This document shows positions 1 to 7,230 of a DNA stretch of 12,379 nucleotides, piece after piece (within the stretch, counting starts at the first letter, position 1; every line of letters starts with the position of its first letter). Both the position numbers and the translations under genes were made by a program. The DNA is from Alphaproteobacteria bacterium (GTDB lineage Bacteria; Pseudomonadota; Alphaproteobacteria; RF32; CAG-239): contig JAFYWO010000062.1 of assembly GCA_017557925.1 (NCBI GenBank), positions 1 to 12,379 on the forward strand, given 5' to 3'. The notes under the pieces were generated by a model, which was not told where the DNA came from, searched no databases, and saw nothing but the letters and a program-made list of their open reading frames with translations.

Positions 1-222
1 CGAGCTGCGGCAAATTTTGTTAAAACTGTAGAAAATTTTGATGTTGAAATAGAAGTAAGTCGCCTAAACCAAACTGTAGACGGTACATCAATAATGGGTT
101 TAATGATGTTATCTGCATCACTTGGCACAACCATAACTGTTAGCGCACAAGGTCCTGACAAAGAAAAAGCCTTAAACTCACTAACAGAGCTTGTAAACAA
201 CAAATTCGGAGAAGAGCGATGA
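1..222 (+). CDS. ptsH: HPr phosphocarrier protein (PTS), 3' part
   Basis: This is a partial gene, open at the left edge; 73 codons and a TGA stop are visible. HPr carries phosphate from Enzyme I to EIIA proteins in the cytoplasm; in alphaproteobacteria it usually belongs to the regulatory PTS (nitrogen type). The fragment opens with RAAANFV, which matches the segment right after the active-site histidine of HPr (H-A-R-A in relatives), so the catalytic His should lie about two codons outside the window. The segment DGTSIMGLMML matches the regulatory site where HPr kinase phosphorylates a serine (Ser46 in Gram-positive HPr), and the Ser is present. The GTTITVSAQGPD stretch and the C-terminal helix are also typical. 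Its stop overlaps the start of the next gene (ATGA), suggesting co-translation. The family assignment is secure; the phosphorylation roles are inferred from the family. Confidence 0.93.
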   Translation, partial: RAAANFVKTVENFDVEIEVSRLNQTVDGTSIMGLMMLSASLGTTITVSAQGPDKEKALNSLTELVNNKFGEER

Positions 223-1151
223 GCAAAACCCCCGCTCCCCGCAACAAAACAATATTTTTATCTCCTGAAGAGATAGAGCACTATTCTTCTCGCTCAATCA
301 CACTTAATAAAAAATCTACTATAGACGACATACTTGATAAAACCATATATCAAGACACGTTTGAAGCCCTACCTAATTTACCTGCAAATTTTGCAGATTT
401 AGTTGTTGTAGACCCACCATACAATCTAACCAAAAAATTCGGCACTAAAGAATTTAAATCAATGGATTGGAGTGAATATAAAAAATGGATGGATAAATGG
501 CTTGCGGAAGTTTTCATTTCTTTAAAGCCCAACGGCACGCTATATATATGTTCTGATTGGAATACTTCTATTGCCATCCCTGAAATAGCCGGCAAATACT
601 TTTTATTAAAAAATCGCATAACTTGGGAACGAGAAAAAGGCAGAAGTTCCGGCAACAACTGGAAAAACTGTATAGAAGATATATGGTTTTTTACCAAATC
701 CCCTGAATACACCTTTAATTTAGATGCAGTAAAGCTGAAACGACCGGTTTTAGCCCCGTATAAAGATGAACAAGGTATCCCCAAAGACTGGCAAGAAGAT
801 GCAGAAGATGACGGAAAAAAATATCGTCTGACCGCTCCCTCAAACCTATGGACAGATATATCAATCCCCTTTTGGTCAATGGCTGAAAATACTCCCCATC
901 CAACTCAAAAACCGGAAAAACTTATCGCCAAACTAATCCTTGCCTCAAGTAACGAGGGTGATGTAGTTTTTGACCCGTTTTTAGGCTCTGGCACAACATC
1001 TGTTACTGCCAAAAAACTAAACCGCCACTACGTTGGCATAGAAAGAGAAAAGGAATACGTTGCCATTGCTGAAAAACGCCTAGAAATGGCAAACGAAAAC
1101 AAAACCATACAAGGATATGAAAAAGGTATATTCAAGCTCCGTAACGAGTAG
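219..1151 (+). CDS. Beta-class DNA methyltransferase (N6-adenine or N4-cytosine), apparently solitary
   Basis: This is a 310-residue SAM-dependent DNA methyltransferase. The catalytic motif IV is DPPYN at residues 65-69, followed by the target-recognition region. TPHPTQKP lies at about 226-232 and the SAM-binding motif FDPFLGSGTT at 251-260. Motif IV before motif I defines the beta class, which includes CcrM, HinfI and MboII-type enzymes. DPPY is most common in adenine-N6 enzymes but N4-cytosine cannot be excluded. The protein lacks the long C-terminal extension of CcrM, so it is probably not the cell-cycle GANTC enzyme. The start is supported by GGAG at 208-211, 7 nt upstream, and by the ATGA overlap with ptsH. 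No endonuclease-like gene is adjacent; the downstream neighbours are membrane proteins. It may be an orphan regulatory methylase or the remnant of a restriction-modification pair. The target site cannot be read from the sequence. Confidence 0.93.
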   Translation: MSKTPAPRNKTIFLSPEEIEHYSSRSITLNKKSTIDDILDKTIYQDTFEALPNLPANFADLVVVDPPYNLTKKFGTKEFKSMDWSEYKKWMDKWLAEVFISLKPNGTLYICSDWNTSIAIPEIAGKYFLLKNRITWEREKGRSSGNNWKNCIEDIWFFTKSPEYTFNLDAVKLKRPVLAPYKDEQGIPKDWQEDAEDDGKKYRLTAPSNLWTDISIPFWSMAENTPHPTQKPEKLIAKLILASSNEGDVVFDPFLGSGTTSVTAKKLNRHYVGIEREKEYVAIAEKRLEMANENKTIQGYEKGIFKLRNE

Positions 1152-1172
1152 CAAACAAGAAAGGACTATATT

Positions 1173-1637
1173 ATGAAAAAATCATTATTCTTTACCATAA
1201 TCATCTACACCCTATTCTTTGCAACCCCTGCCTTTGCTTGTGATATAAATCCTACCACTACATTATTCTTTTTTGTTGCGACACCAGTTATTATCGGAAT
1301 AATTATATATTTTATCAATAAACGTAAAAAACAAAAGTTATCACCTCACATACTGATAAACCAAATTTTTCAAACATCTGTAACTACACTTGCCATAATG
1401 GGCATATTAAAAATATTCATAGCAAATGCACCTGAATTTTCAATCCCTATCATAATATTATCTTTATTATCCATTTTTGCCGATTCTTCCAAATCGTCCC
1501 CAAAAAAACAAGAAGACAGTAAATTAAAAACAAATTTATCCTACATAACACTATTAAGTATAATTTGCGCTCAAATCATAATTTTATTATTATACTCTGT
1601 GGTTTTGGGTTCCACTCCTTGTTCCAGAATGAATTAA
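1173..1637 (+). CDS. Small membrane protein with signal peptide, unknown function (paralog A)
   Basis: I do not recognise this 154-residue protein. It begins with a classic signal peptide (MKKS, a hydrophobic core, then TPAFA at about 18-22). About four hydrophobic segments follow, at roughly 30-48, 66-85, 88-104 and 122-146, separated by a Lys/Arg-rich loop (NKRKKQK, 49-55) and a charged loop (about 105-120). Such spacing indicates an inner-membrane protein. It is homologous over its whole length to the next gene, which shares the signal peptide, a TP-I-I-x-x-I-I-I segment, a SKLKT motif and a YSxVL segment near the C-terminus. AAAGGA at 1160-1165 is a well-placed ribosome binding site 7 nt before the ATG. 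It lies 21 nt behind the methyltransferase gene and is probably co-transcribed with it. A cysteine follows the signal peptide (FAC), but the sequence before it is not a good lipobox and the paralog lacks this Cys. Confidence 0.8.
   Translation: MKKSLFFTIIIYTLFFATPAFACDINPTTTLFFFVATPVIIGIIIYFINKRKKQKLSPHILINQIFQTSVTTLAIMGILKIFIANAPEFSIPIIILSLLSIFADSSKSSPKKQEDSKLKTNLSYITLLSIICAQIIILLLYSVVLGSTPCSRMN
1206..1239 (+). repeat. 34-nt direct repeat, copy 1 (signal-peptide codons of paralog A)
   Basis: The 34 bases are identical to 1728-1761. They encode the YTLFFATPAFA part of the signal peptide. A second identical block of 19 nt around each start codon (1171-1189 and 1693-1711) flanks it. The rest of the two genes has diverged far more. 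This points to a tandem gene duplication in which the 5' end was conserved, or later homogenised by gene conversion. Confidence 0.9.
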
Positions 1638-1694
1638 CCACCTTACATAGAAAACACACTTTATGAAGCCAATAACAACTAGAAGGAAAACGTT

Positions 1695-2327
1695 ATGAAA
1701 AAATCATTATTTATCCCAACAATTTTTTACACCCTATTCTTTGCAACCCCTGCCTTTGCTTTTAAAATAGGCTTTGTCCCTCATTTATTTTTATACTATC
1801 TTTTTATGACACCTATTATTGCATCAATAATAATATGTTACAGTAAAAAAAAAGAAAAACCTAACAAACCAATTAGACAAATTTTAAAAATATTTGTAAC
1901 AATTATAACAACAATTGTTACAACATTTGCTATACTTATTCTCGCATTTATAAGTTATGCAACTAAATTAGAAAACCTATTTTATATAATAACAATTATT
2001 ATATTATATAGATTTATATTTTGCAACAATGGATATATAACAAAGTACGCAGAACAAATTATTCAAACAACTACAGCAACACTTTCCATACTAGCCACAT
2101 TAAATTCACTGAAAGATATAGAATATAGTGTTTTTACTGTTGTTGCATCTTTTTTGTCTTTTTTAACATATTCGTTCTACCTACCCGAACACTTCTCCGC
2201 AAATAGTAAATTAAAAACATATTTATTCCGTATAACCCCTATATGCGTAAATTGTTATAAATTTGCTATTTTATGTACATACTCTCTAGTTTTAAGCGAT
2301 ATAAAAACTTGTTGTTGTGAACACTAG
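1695..2327 (+). CDS. Membrane protein with signal peptide, unknown function (paralog B)
   Basis: I do not recognise this 210-residue paralog of the preceding gene. The signal peptide (residues 1-22) is almost identical to that of paralog A, down to a shared 34-nt DNA stretch. Hydrophobic segments lie near 30-49, 64-88, 95-110, 126-137, 145-161 and 176-200. The protein is about 56 residues longer than paralog A, mostly in the middle. The end is unusual: a cysteine-rich tail TCCCEH, plus further Cys near 184, 187 and 194. AGAAGGA at 1681-1687 is a good ribosome binding site 7 nt before the ATG. The 57-nt gap to paralog A contains no visible terminator, so the pair is probably one transcript. 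Composition is very AT-rich, with long Ile/Thr/Phe runs, consistent with fast evolution. A membrane-embedded or exported role is inferred only from hydrophobicity. Confidence 0.78.
   Translation: MKKSLFIPTIFYTLFFATPAFAFKIGFVPHLFLYYLFMTPIIASIIICYSKKKEKPNKPIRQILKIFVTIITTIVTTFAILILAFISYATKLENLFYIITIIILYRFIFCNNGYITKYAEQIIQTTTATLSILATLNSLKDIEYSVFTVVASFLSFLTYSFYLPEHFSANSKLKTYLFRITPICVNCYKFAILCTYSLVLSDIKTCCCEH
1728..1761 (+). repeat. 34-nt direct repeat, copy 2 (signal-peptide codons of paralog B)
   Basis: This is a perfect copy of 1206-1239, offset by 522 nt and in the same reading-frame position of the second paralog. A smaller shared block of 15 nt, encoding the SKLKT motif, recurs at 1518-1532 and 2205-2219, confirming full-length homology of the two genes. 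Confidence 0.9.
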
Positions 2328-2503
2328 TGAAATAATAAAAAGAAAATTACAACTCAATCATTGCTTATATTTTCTAACTAGCAATCAACTGCCCAATACA
2401 CAATTACAAACAAAGTAATGTCTACCCACACACGTCATCAATCCAATAAAAAAACAATCAAGCCTAGTAGAATATACTCTCATTTACAAAATACACTTAC
2501 AAT

Positions 2504-2532
2504 AAAAAAGAGCGGTAAAAACCGCCCTTTTA
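2504..2532 (-). terminator. Rho-independent terminator of pgi, probably working in both directions
   Basis: A GCGGT/ACCGC stem with an AAAA loop lies at 2512-2525. After one mismatch, further A/T and G/C pairs extend it. On the minus strand it is followed by a run of six T, so it ends pgi transcripts about 20 nt after the stop codon. On the plus strand it is followed by TTTT, so it may also stop transcripts of the methyltransferase and membrane-protein block. The rest of the 225-nt gap (2328-2552) shows no convincing gene or promoter. Confidence 0.85.
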
Positions 2533-2552
2533 TCAAACTTAAAAAACTTATT

Positions 2553-4184
2553 CTAACCACGCATAGAACTAATTTTTTCAATAAGCGCTTCCGTAGAACA
2601 ATCGTGAGTTTGTCTTTGACCACCTTCAAGCTCTGGCAAAATCTTCAAAGCTAACTGCTTACCAAGTTCAACCCCCCATTGGTCAAATGAGTCAATTTCC
2701 CAAATAACACCTTGAGTATAAACCTTATGCTCATACATAGCAATCATCATACCCAAAGCAAAAGGTGTCAACTTTTTAATAATAAACATATTAGATGGAC
2801 GATTACCTTCAAAACTCTTATTAAGTTTCAATTTCTCAATCGTAGCTTCATCTTTACCTTGAGCTCTTAATTCTGCCTCTACTTCTTCAACGGTTTTACC
2901 CTTCATCAAAGCTTCTGCCTGAGCCAAAATATTAGCCAACAAAATCAAATGATGTTTTCCGGTTTCATTTTGAGAATTTGCAGGAATAATAAAATCAACC
3001 GGCACAGGTTCTGTTCCCTGATGCAATAATTGGAAGAAAGAATGTTGAACATCTGTTCCTGCTCCGCCAAACAAAGCAGGACCGGTAGCATAATCAGTAA
3101 TTTTCTTATTATCCAATCTCACGGATTTACCATTACTTTCCATATCAAGCTGTTGTAAATAAGCCGGCAAATGCTTCAAATATTGGTCGTATGGAATAAC
3201 CGCATAACGATGAATATTATAATAATCATTATACCAAATACCAAGCAAAGCCTGAATAACCGGAATATTTTCTCTAAAATCAGCATTTCTAAAGTGGTTA
3301 TCCATAGCTTCAGCACCCTTCAACAATTCCTTAAAATTGTCAAATCCAACAGCTAATGCTATAGAAAGTCCGATAGCAGACCACAAAGAATAACGTCCGC
3401 CCACAAAGTCCCAAAACTCAAACATATTTTTGGTATCAATACCAAATTCTTGAACTGCTTTAGCATTTGTAGACAAAGCAACAAAGTGATTTTTAACCGC
3501 ATCTTCACCAAGTTTTTTAACCAACCACTCTCTGCAAGTTCTGGCATTTGTAAGGGTTTCTATTGTAGTAAACGTTTTAGAAGCAACAATAAACAATGTT
3601 TCTTCAGCATCAACTTTATTTAACACTTCAGCACAAGCAGTTCCGTCAATATTTGATATGAAAAAGCAATCAATTCCATCAATCCAATATTTCTTCAGAG
3701 CAGAAGTAACCATATAAGGTCCCAAATCAGACCCACCGATACCGATATTTACAATATTTTTTAACTTTTTACCTGTAGCCCCCCTAAAACTTCCGCTATG
3801 AACAGCCTTAACAAAAGTTTCCATTTGCTCTAAAACTCTTGTAATATCAACCATAACATCTTTACCGTCTACAAAAACAGGCTTTCCGGAAAAATTACGA
3901 AGAGCCGTATGCAAAACTGCCCTATTTTCTGTCACATTGATTTTTTTACCTTCAAACATATCCTCAATGCGCTCTTTTAAGTTATGTTCTTTTGCAAGTT
4001 CAAACAATGCATCTAAAACTTTTTCATCAAATCTGTTTTTTGAATAATCAAAAACCAAATCATTAAATTCTATTGTATATTTTTTTGCTCTGTTTGAATC
4101 ATTATTAAACAAATCAATCATTGATTTAGAAGAAAATCTTTTATATTCATCTAATAAACCTTGAACAGCTTTAGAAACCGCCAT
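2553..4184 (-). CDS. pgi: Glucose-6-phosphate isomerase
   Basis: This 543-residue cytoplasmic enzyme interconverts glucose 6-phosphate and fructose 6-phosphate at the entry to glycolysis and gluconeogenesis. The length is normal for the large bacterial/eukaryotic-type Pgi. Visible landmarks are IGIGGSDLGP (147-156), the phosphate-binding SKTFTTIET (202-210), the family signature GGRYSLWSAIG (262-272), MESNGK with the catalytic base Glu349, the catalytic His381 in TDVQHSFFQLLHQG, and the second signature with FDQWGVELGK ending in the conserved Lys509. All key residues are intact. AGGAG lies 6 nt before the ATG (plus-strand 4191-4195), fixing the start. The gene stands alone, divergent from argS, with its own promoter and terminator. 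Confidence 0.98.
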   Translation of the reverse strand: MAVSKAVQGLLDEYKRFSSKSMIDLFNNDSNRAKKYTIEFNDLVFDYSKNRFDEKVLDALFELAKEHNLKERIEDMFEGKKINVTENRAVLHTALRNFSGKPVFVDGKDVMVDITRVLEQMETFVKAVHSGSFRGATGKKLKNIVNIGIGGSDLGPYMVTSALKKYWIDGIDCFFISNIDGTACAEVLNKVDAEETLFIVASKTFTTIETLTNARTCREWLVKKLGEDAVKNHFVALSTNAKAVQEFGIDTKNMFEFWDFVGGRYSLWSAIGLSIALAVGFDNFKELLKGAEAMDNHFRNADFRENIPVIQALLGIWYNDYYNIHRYAVIPYDQYLKHLPAYLQQLDMESNGKSVRLDNKKITDYATGPALFGGAGTDVQHSFFQLLHQGTEPVPVDFIIPANSQNETGKHHLILLANILAQAEALMKGKTVEEVEAELRAQGKDEATIEKLKLNKSFEGNRPSNMFIIKKLTPFALGMMIAMYEHKVYTQGVIWEIDSFDQWGVELGKQLALKILPELEGGQRQTHDCSTEALIEKISSMRG

Positions 4185-4223
4185 TTTAATCTCCTATTAA
4201 AATTAAAACAAATAATAGAAAGT

Positions 4224-4251
4224 AATTTATTCCCAAACACAAAAAAGTCAA
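4224..4251 (-). promoter_or_regulatory. Putative sigma70 promoter of pgi
   Basis: On the minus strand TTGACT (4251-4246) is followed after 16 nt by TAAATT (4229-4224). The -35 matches five of six consensus bases and the -10 four of six. It would give a leader of roughly 30 nt before the pgi start. The spacing is one base short of ideal, so confidence is moderate. Confidence 0.5.
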
Positions 4252-4283
4252 TATAAACCCCTAATTCTCCCCAAATTTTAGAC

Positions 4284-4312
4284 TTGACACCACCACTAAT
4301 ACACTTTAATAT
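4284..4312 (+). promoter_or_regulatory. Sigma70 promoter of argS
   Basis: A perfect -35 box TTGACA (4284-4289), a 17-nt spacer and TAATAT (4307-4312) as -10 lie about 30 nt before the argS start. This is among the best promoters in the window. No operator or leader structure is apparent between it and the gene. Confidence 0.72.
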
Positions 4313-4342
4313 CCCAACAAAACAATTATATGGAGAATGATT

Positions 4343-6100
4343 ATGCAATCGGTAATAGAAACACTTAATAAAATATTTATGACTTCTTTTGAAAAATCCG
4401 GCTATGACAGAGAGCTTGGCCGAGTTACCGTTTCTAACCGACCGGACCTTTGTCAATTCCAAGTAAACGGCGCAATGGGTGGCGCAAAATTATACAAAAA
4501 AGCACCTCTTATAATCGCTAACGAGGTTGTATCAAACATTGACAATAATGACGTTATCCAAAGCATAAATGTTGTAGCCCCCGGATTTATCAACATAAAT
4601 GTAAAAGATGATTTTTTACATTCTTACTTGCACGGAATGCTCACATCTCAAGACTATGGTTTTGAAAAAACAGAAACTCCGCAAACCATAGTTTTAGACT
4701 ATGGCGGTCCAAACATTGCAAAACCTCTCCACGTTGGACACCTTCGTTCAGCCGTAATCGGTGAAGCTTTAAAAAGACTAAACCGTTTTTATGGCAACAA
4801 AGTAATCGGCGATGCGCATTTAGGCGACTGGGGACTTCAAATGGGCTTAATCATCCACGAATTAAAAGTCCGCCAACCTTTACTTTGTTATTTTGATGAA
4901 AATTATACCGGTGATTATCCTGAAACAGCTCCGTTTACCTTACAAGATTTGGAGGAAATTTATCCTTTTGCCTCCCAAAAATCTAAAGAAGATGAAGCAT
5001 ATCTTGAAGAAGCTCGCACCGCAACACAAGAACTGCAAGATGGCAGAGCCGGTTATCGTGCCTTATTACGCCATATAACTAACACATCACTTCAAGACTT
5101 AAAGAAAAATTATGCTCGTTTAGATGTAGATTTTGACTTGTGGTATGGTGAATCAGATGCTCAACCGTATATACCTCAAATGGTAGAAAAAATGAAACAA
5201 GATGGTCACGCTTATTTAAGCGAAGGCGCACTTGTAGTTGATGTTAAGGAAGAAACAGATACAGCGCCAATTCCTCCTTGCATTATCTTAAAATCAAATG
5301 GTTCTGCTATATATGAAACAACTGATTTGGCAACTTTAGTGCAACGAGAACAAGACTTCAAACCAAACAGAGTATTGTATGTTGTAGATAAAAGACAATC
5401 ATTGCATTTTGAAAGAGTTTTCCGTTGTGCTAAGAAAACAAATATAATCCCTCAAGATACAGAATTAACATTCTTAGGTTTCGGAACAGTAAACGGCTCA
5501 GACGGAAAACCGTTCAAAACACGCTCCGGTGGCACAATGAAGTTATCAGAACTTCTTGACACTGTAGAAGCAAAAGTATCCATCAAAGACAGCAACTCAA
5601 TGTCTGCAGAAGAACTTAAAGAGTTATCGCAAATTATAGCCTTATCAGCAATCAAATACGGCGATCTCCAAAACCCTTGTGAAAGTAATTATATATTTGA
5701 TATAGATAAATTTGCATCTTTTGAAGGCAACACCGGACCATATATTTTGTATACAATGGTTCGTATCAAATCAATTCTATCAAAGATAACCTTAAATGTT
5801 GATACAACAAACAATCCGTTTGTTGAGTTTACTTGTGACACAGAACGTGATTTAGCTCTAACACTTACAAAATTTAACCATATCATAAAAGAAACAGTAA
5901 AAAAGGATGCTCCTTCAATACTTTGCCAATACATTTATGAAATTTCCAATAAATTCAATGCTTTTTATCACGACAAAAAGATTTTGGCTGAAAGTGATGA
6001 AAAAATATTAAGTTCGCTTGTATCATTGATAACACTTACACTCAATATTTTAAACACATCCATAAACCTATTAGGCTTCAAAGCTCCGGAAAAAATGTAA
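4343..6100 (+). CDS. argS: Arginyl-tRNA synthetase
   Basis: This class I aminoacyl-tRNA synthetase charges tRNA-Arg with arginine. The start chosen is the second of two close ATGs: GGAG at 4332-4335 is only 1 nt from the ATG at 4337 but 7 nt from the one at 4343, giving 585 residues. In order there are an N-terminal tRNA-binding (Arg-N) domain of about 110 residues, then the HIGH motif as HVGH at about 130-133 in the typical context GGPNIAKPLHVGHLRSA. The modified KMSKS-region loop normal for ArgS, RSGGTMKLSELL, is at about 394-405. A C-terminal DALR anticodon-binding domain includes FNAFYHD. Length and motifs are those of an intact bacterial ArgS. The gene is followed after 2 nt by a periplasmic binding-protein gene. 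In many alphaproteobacteria argS is followed instead by an SPOR-domain protein, so this arrangement is unusual. Confidence 0.97.
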   Translation: MQSVIETLNKIFMTSFEKSGYDRELGRVTVSNRPDLCQFQVNGAMGGAKLYKKAPLIIANEVVSNIDNNDVIQSINVVAPGFININVKDDFLHSYLHGMLTSQDYGFEKTETPQTIVLDYGGPNIAKPLHVGHLRSAVIGEALKRLNRFYGNKVIGDAHLGDWGLQMGLIIHELKVRQPLLCYFDENYTGDYPETAPFTLQDLEEIYPFASQKSKEDEAYLEEARTATQELQDGRAGYRALLRHITNTSLQDLKKNYARLDVDFDLWYGESDAQPYIPQMVEKMKQDGHAYLSEGALVVDVKEETDTAPIPPCIILKSNGSAIYETTDLATLVQREQDFKPNRVLYVVDKRQSLHFERVFRCAKKTNIIPQDTELTFLGFGTVNGSDGKPFKTRSGGTMKLSELLDTVEAKVSIKDSNSMSAEELKELSQIIALSAIKYGDLQNPCESNYIFDIDKFASFEGNTGPYILYTMVRIKSILSKITLNVDTTNNPFVEFTCDTERDLALTLTKFNHIIKETVKKDAPSILCQYIYEISNKFNAFYHDKKILAESDEKILSSLVSLITLTLNILNTSINLLGFKAPEKM

Positions 6101-6102
6101 CT

Positions 6103-7215
6103 ATGCCAAAAAATGTTCTTAAACTTCTTTTATTAACCTTGTTTATTTTGCCAAATTTATGTTTTGCAAAAGTAATAACGGTTGCCGTTATCGCCCCCAA
6201 ACAAGGCGAATACAAAAAAGAGGGAAAAGAACTCCTTAACGGAGCAAAATTAGCTATAGACGAACTTAATAAAGAAGGTGGCCTTAAATCTCATAAAATA
6301 GACATTTTAACCATAGATGACAGATGTGACGACAGATTAGCCACCTCCACCGCCGAGATGTTATCACTTATAAATTCCAAAAAAATAGGTCTTGTCGTTG
6401 GTCCTTATTGCTCTAATCGTTTTGCTGAAATAGCAAACATATATGAAACATCAAAAATTTTCCAAATAGTCCCCACCACAGTAACCTATAGCAAGGCAAA
6501 TTTAGATAAAAAAGGTCAAATAATGTTTCTTGGCACAAAATCACAAATGAGTGGTGACTTCTTTAACTTTTATAACCAAAATTTTGCCGGCTTAAAAACT
6601 GCCTTTGTATATGATGACAATAAAGAAGACGGTTATGCGGAAGTAGCAAAATCTTTGTTTGAAGAATTCAGACGTTTTGGTAAATCAGACTTATTAAAAT
6701 TCTATCCTTTAAATAAAGACACCTCAATTCATGATTTAACTGAAACTCTAAAAAAGGATAAAATAGCCATATCTTTTGTTCTCTCATCTAAAGATTTAAC
6801 AACGGATTTTATCTTAAAAATTAAAAATCTAACCCCATCAATGATAATTTTCACCGCAAAAAATATGCCACATTCCTCAATTTATAAAGATTTGGAAGAG
6901 CTCGCAAACGGCATATACACCCTCTCTCTAAAGAGTTTTAAAGACAGCCTTATGTTTACCGAAAATCTGGTAAATATGCGCCTAAACGGCGTAGAGCCTG
7001 AAGGGCTTGAAGTCTATAGTTATGCCGCCGTAAAACTTTGGAGTGACTTAGTTAAAGAAATAAACGGCTTTGATTATGAAAAACTCTTAAAAACTTCTAA
7101 TTCTGAAACCTTGAAAGAAAAATGGCAAGAATTTATGATGCACTCCGGTTCGCTCAGTTCAAATAAATATATTATAGAAATGTATAACGAAGGTTCTTTC
7201 AAACAAGTATATTAA
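6103..7215 (+). CDS. LivK-type periplasmic substrate-binding protein (Peripla_BP_6-like), orphan
   Basis: This is a 370-residue exported protein. A signal peptide spans about residues 1-22 (MPKN, hydrophobic core, LCFA). The mature part begins KVITVAVIAP and continues with GKELLNGAKLAIDELNKEGG, the usual opening of branched-chain amino-acid binding proteins of the type I periplasmic fold. Cys75 (DDRCDD) and Cys103 (GPYCSNR) sit at positions equivalent to the known disulfide of E. coli LIV-binding protein, whose context is similar. The ligand is probably an amino acid or amide, but this is inference. No permease (LivH/LivM) or ATPase (LivG/LivF) gene is nearby, so it must share a transporter encoded elsewhere or have another periplasmic role. 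It starts 2 nt after argS without a clear ribosome binding site, so translation is probably coupled to argS. A divergent LpoA-like cell-wall activator is a less likely alternative. Confidence 0.85.
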   Translation: MPKNVLKLLLLTLFILPNLCFAKVITVAVIAPKQGEYKKEGKELLNGAKLAIDELNKEGGLKSHKIDILTIDDRCDDRLATSTAEMLSLINSKKIGLVVGPYCSNRFAEIANIYETSKIFQIVPTTVTYSKANLDKKGQIMFLGTKSQMSGDFFNFYNQNFAGLKTAFVYDDNKEDGYAEVAKSLFEEFRRFGKSDLLKFYPLNKDTSIHDLTETLKKDKIAISFVLSSKDLTTDFILKIKNLTPSMIIFTAKNMPHSSIYKDLEELANGIYTLSLKSFKDSLMFTENLVNMRLNGVEPEGLEVYSYAAVKLWSDLVKEINGFDYEKLLKTSNSETLKEKWQEFMMHSGSLSSNKYIIEMYNEGSFKQVY

Positions 7216-7230
7216 AAAATAACCTTACAA

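Noticed and set aside
350..784. 144-aa minus-strand frame inside the methyltransferase gene
   Set aside because: It is antisense to a gene with all family motifs and has no recognisable motifs of its own.
219..2327. Restriction-modification or defence island formed by the methyltransferase and the two membrane proteins
   Set aside because: Neither membrane protein shows nuclease, NTPase or known defence motifs, and no nuclease lies nearby, so a defence system cannot be supported from this window.
2359..2384. Possible hairpin ATTGCT/AGCAAT after the second membrane gene
   Set aside because: The stem is only 6 bp, the loop is 14 nt and no T-run follows, so it is not a credible terminator.
2418..2654. 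78-aa plus-strand open frame after the membrane-protein pair
   Set aside because: It runs through the pgi terminator and about 100 nt of pgi antisense, has no clear ribosome binding site and shows low-complexity basic composition.
4337..4342. Upstream ATG as the argS start
   Set aside because: Only 1 nt separates it from the GGAG ribosome binding site; the ATG at 4343 has the normal 7-nt spacing.
4151..4462. 103-aa minus-strand frame across the pgi-argS gap
   Set aside because: It overlaps the starts of both well-supported genes and the argS promoter, and has no protein-like features.
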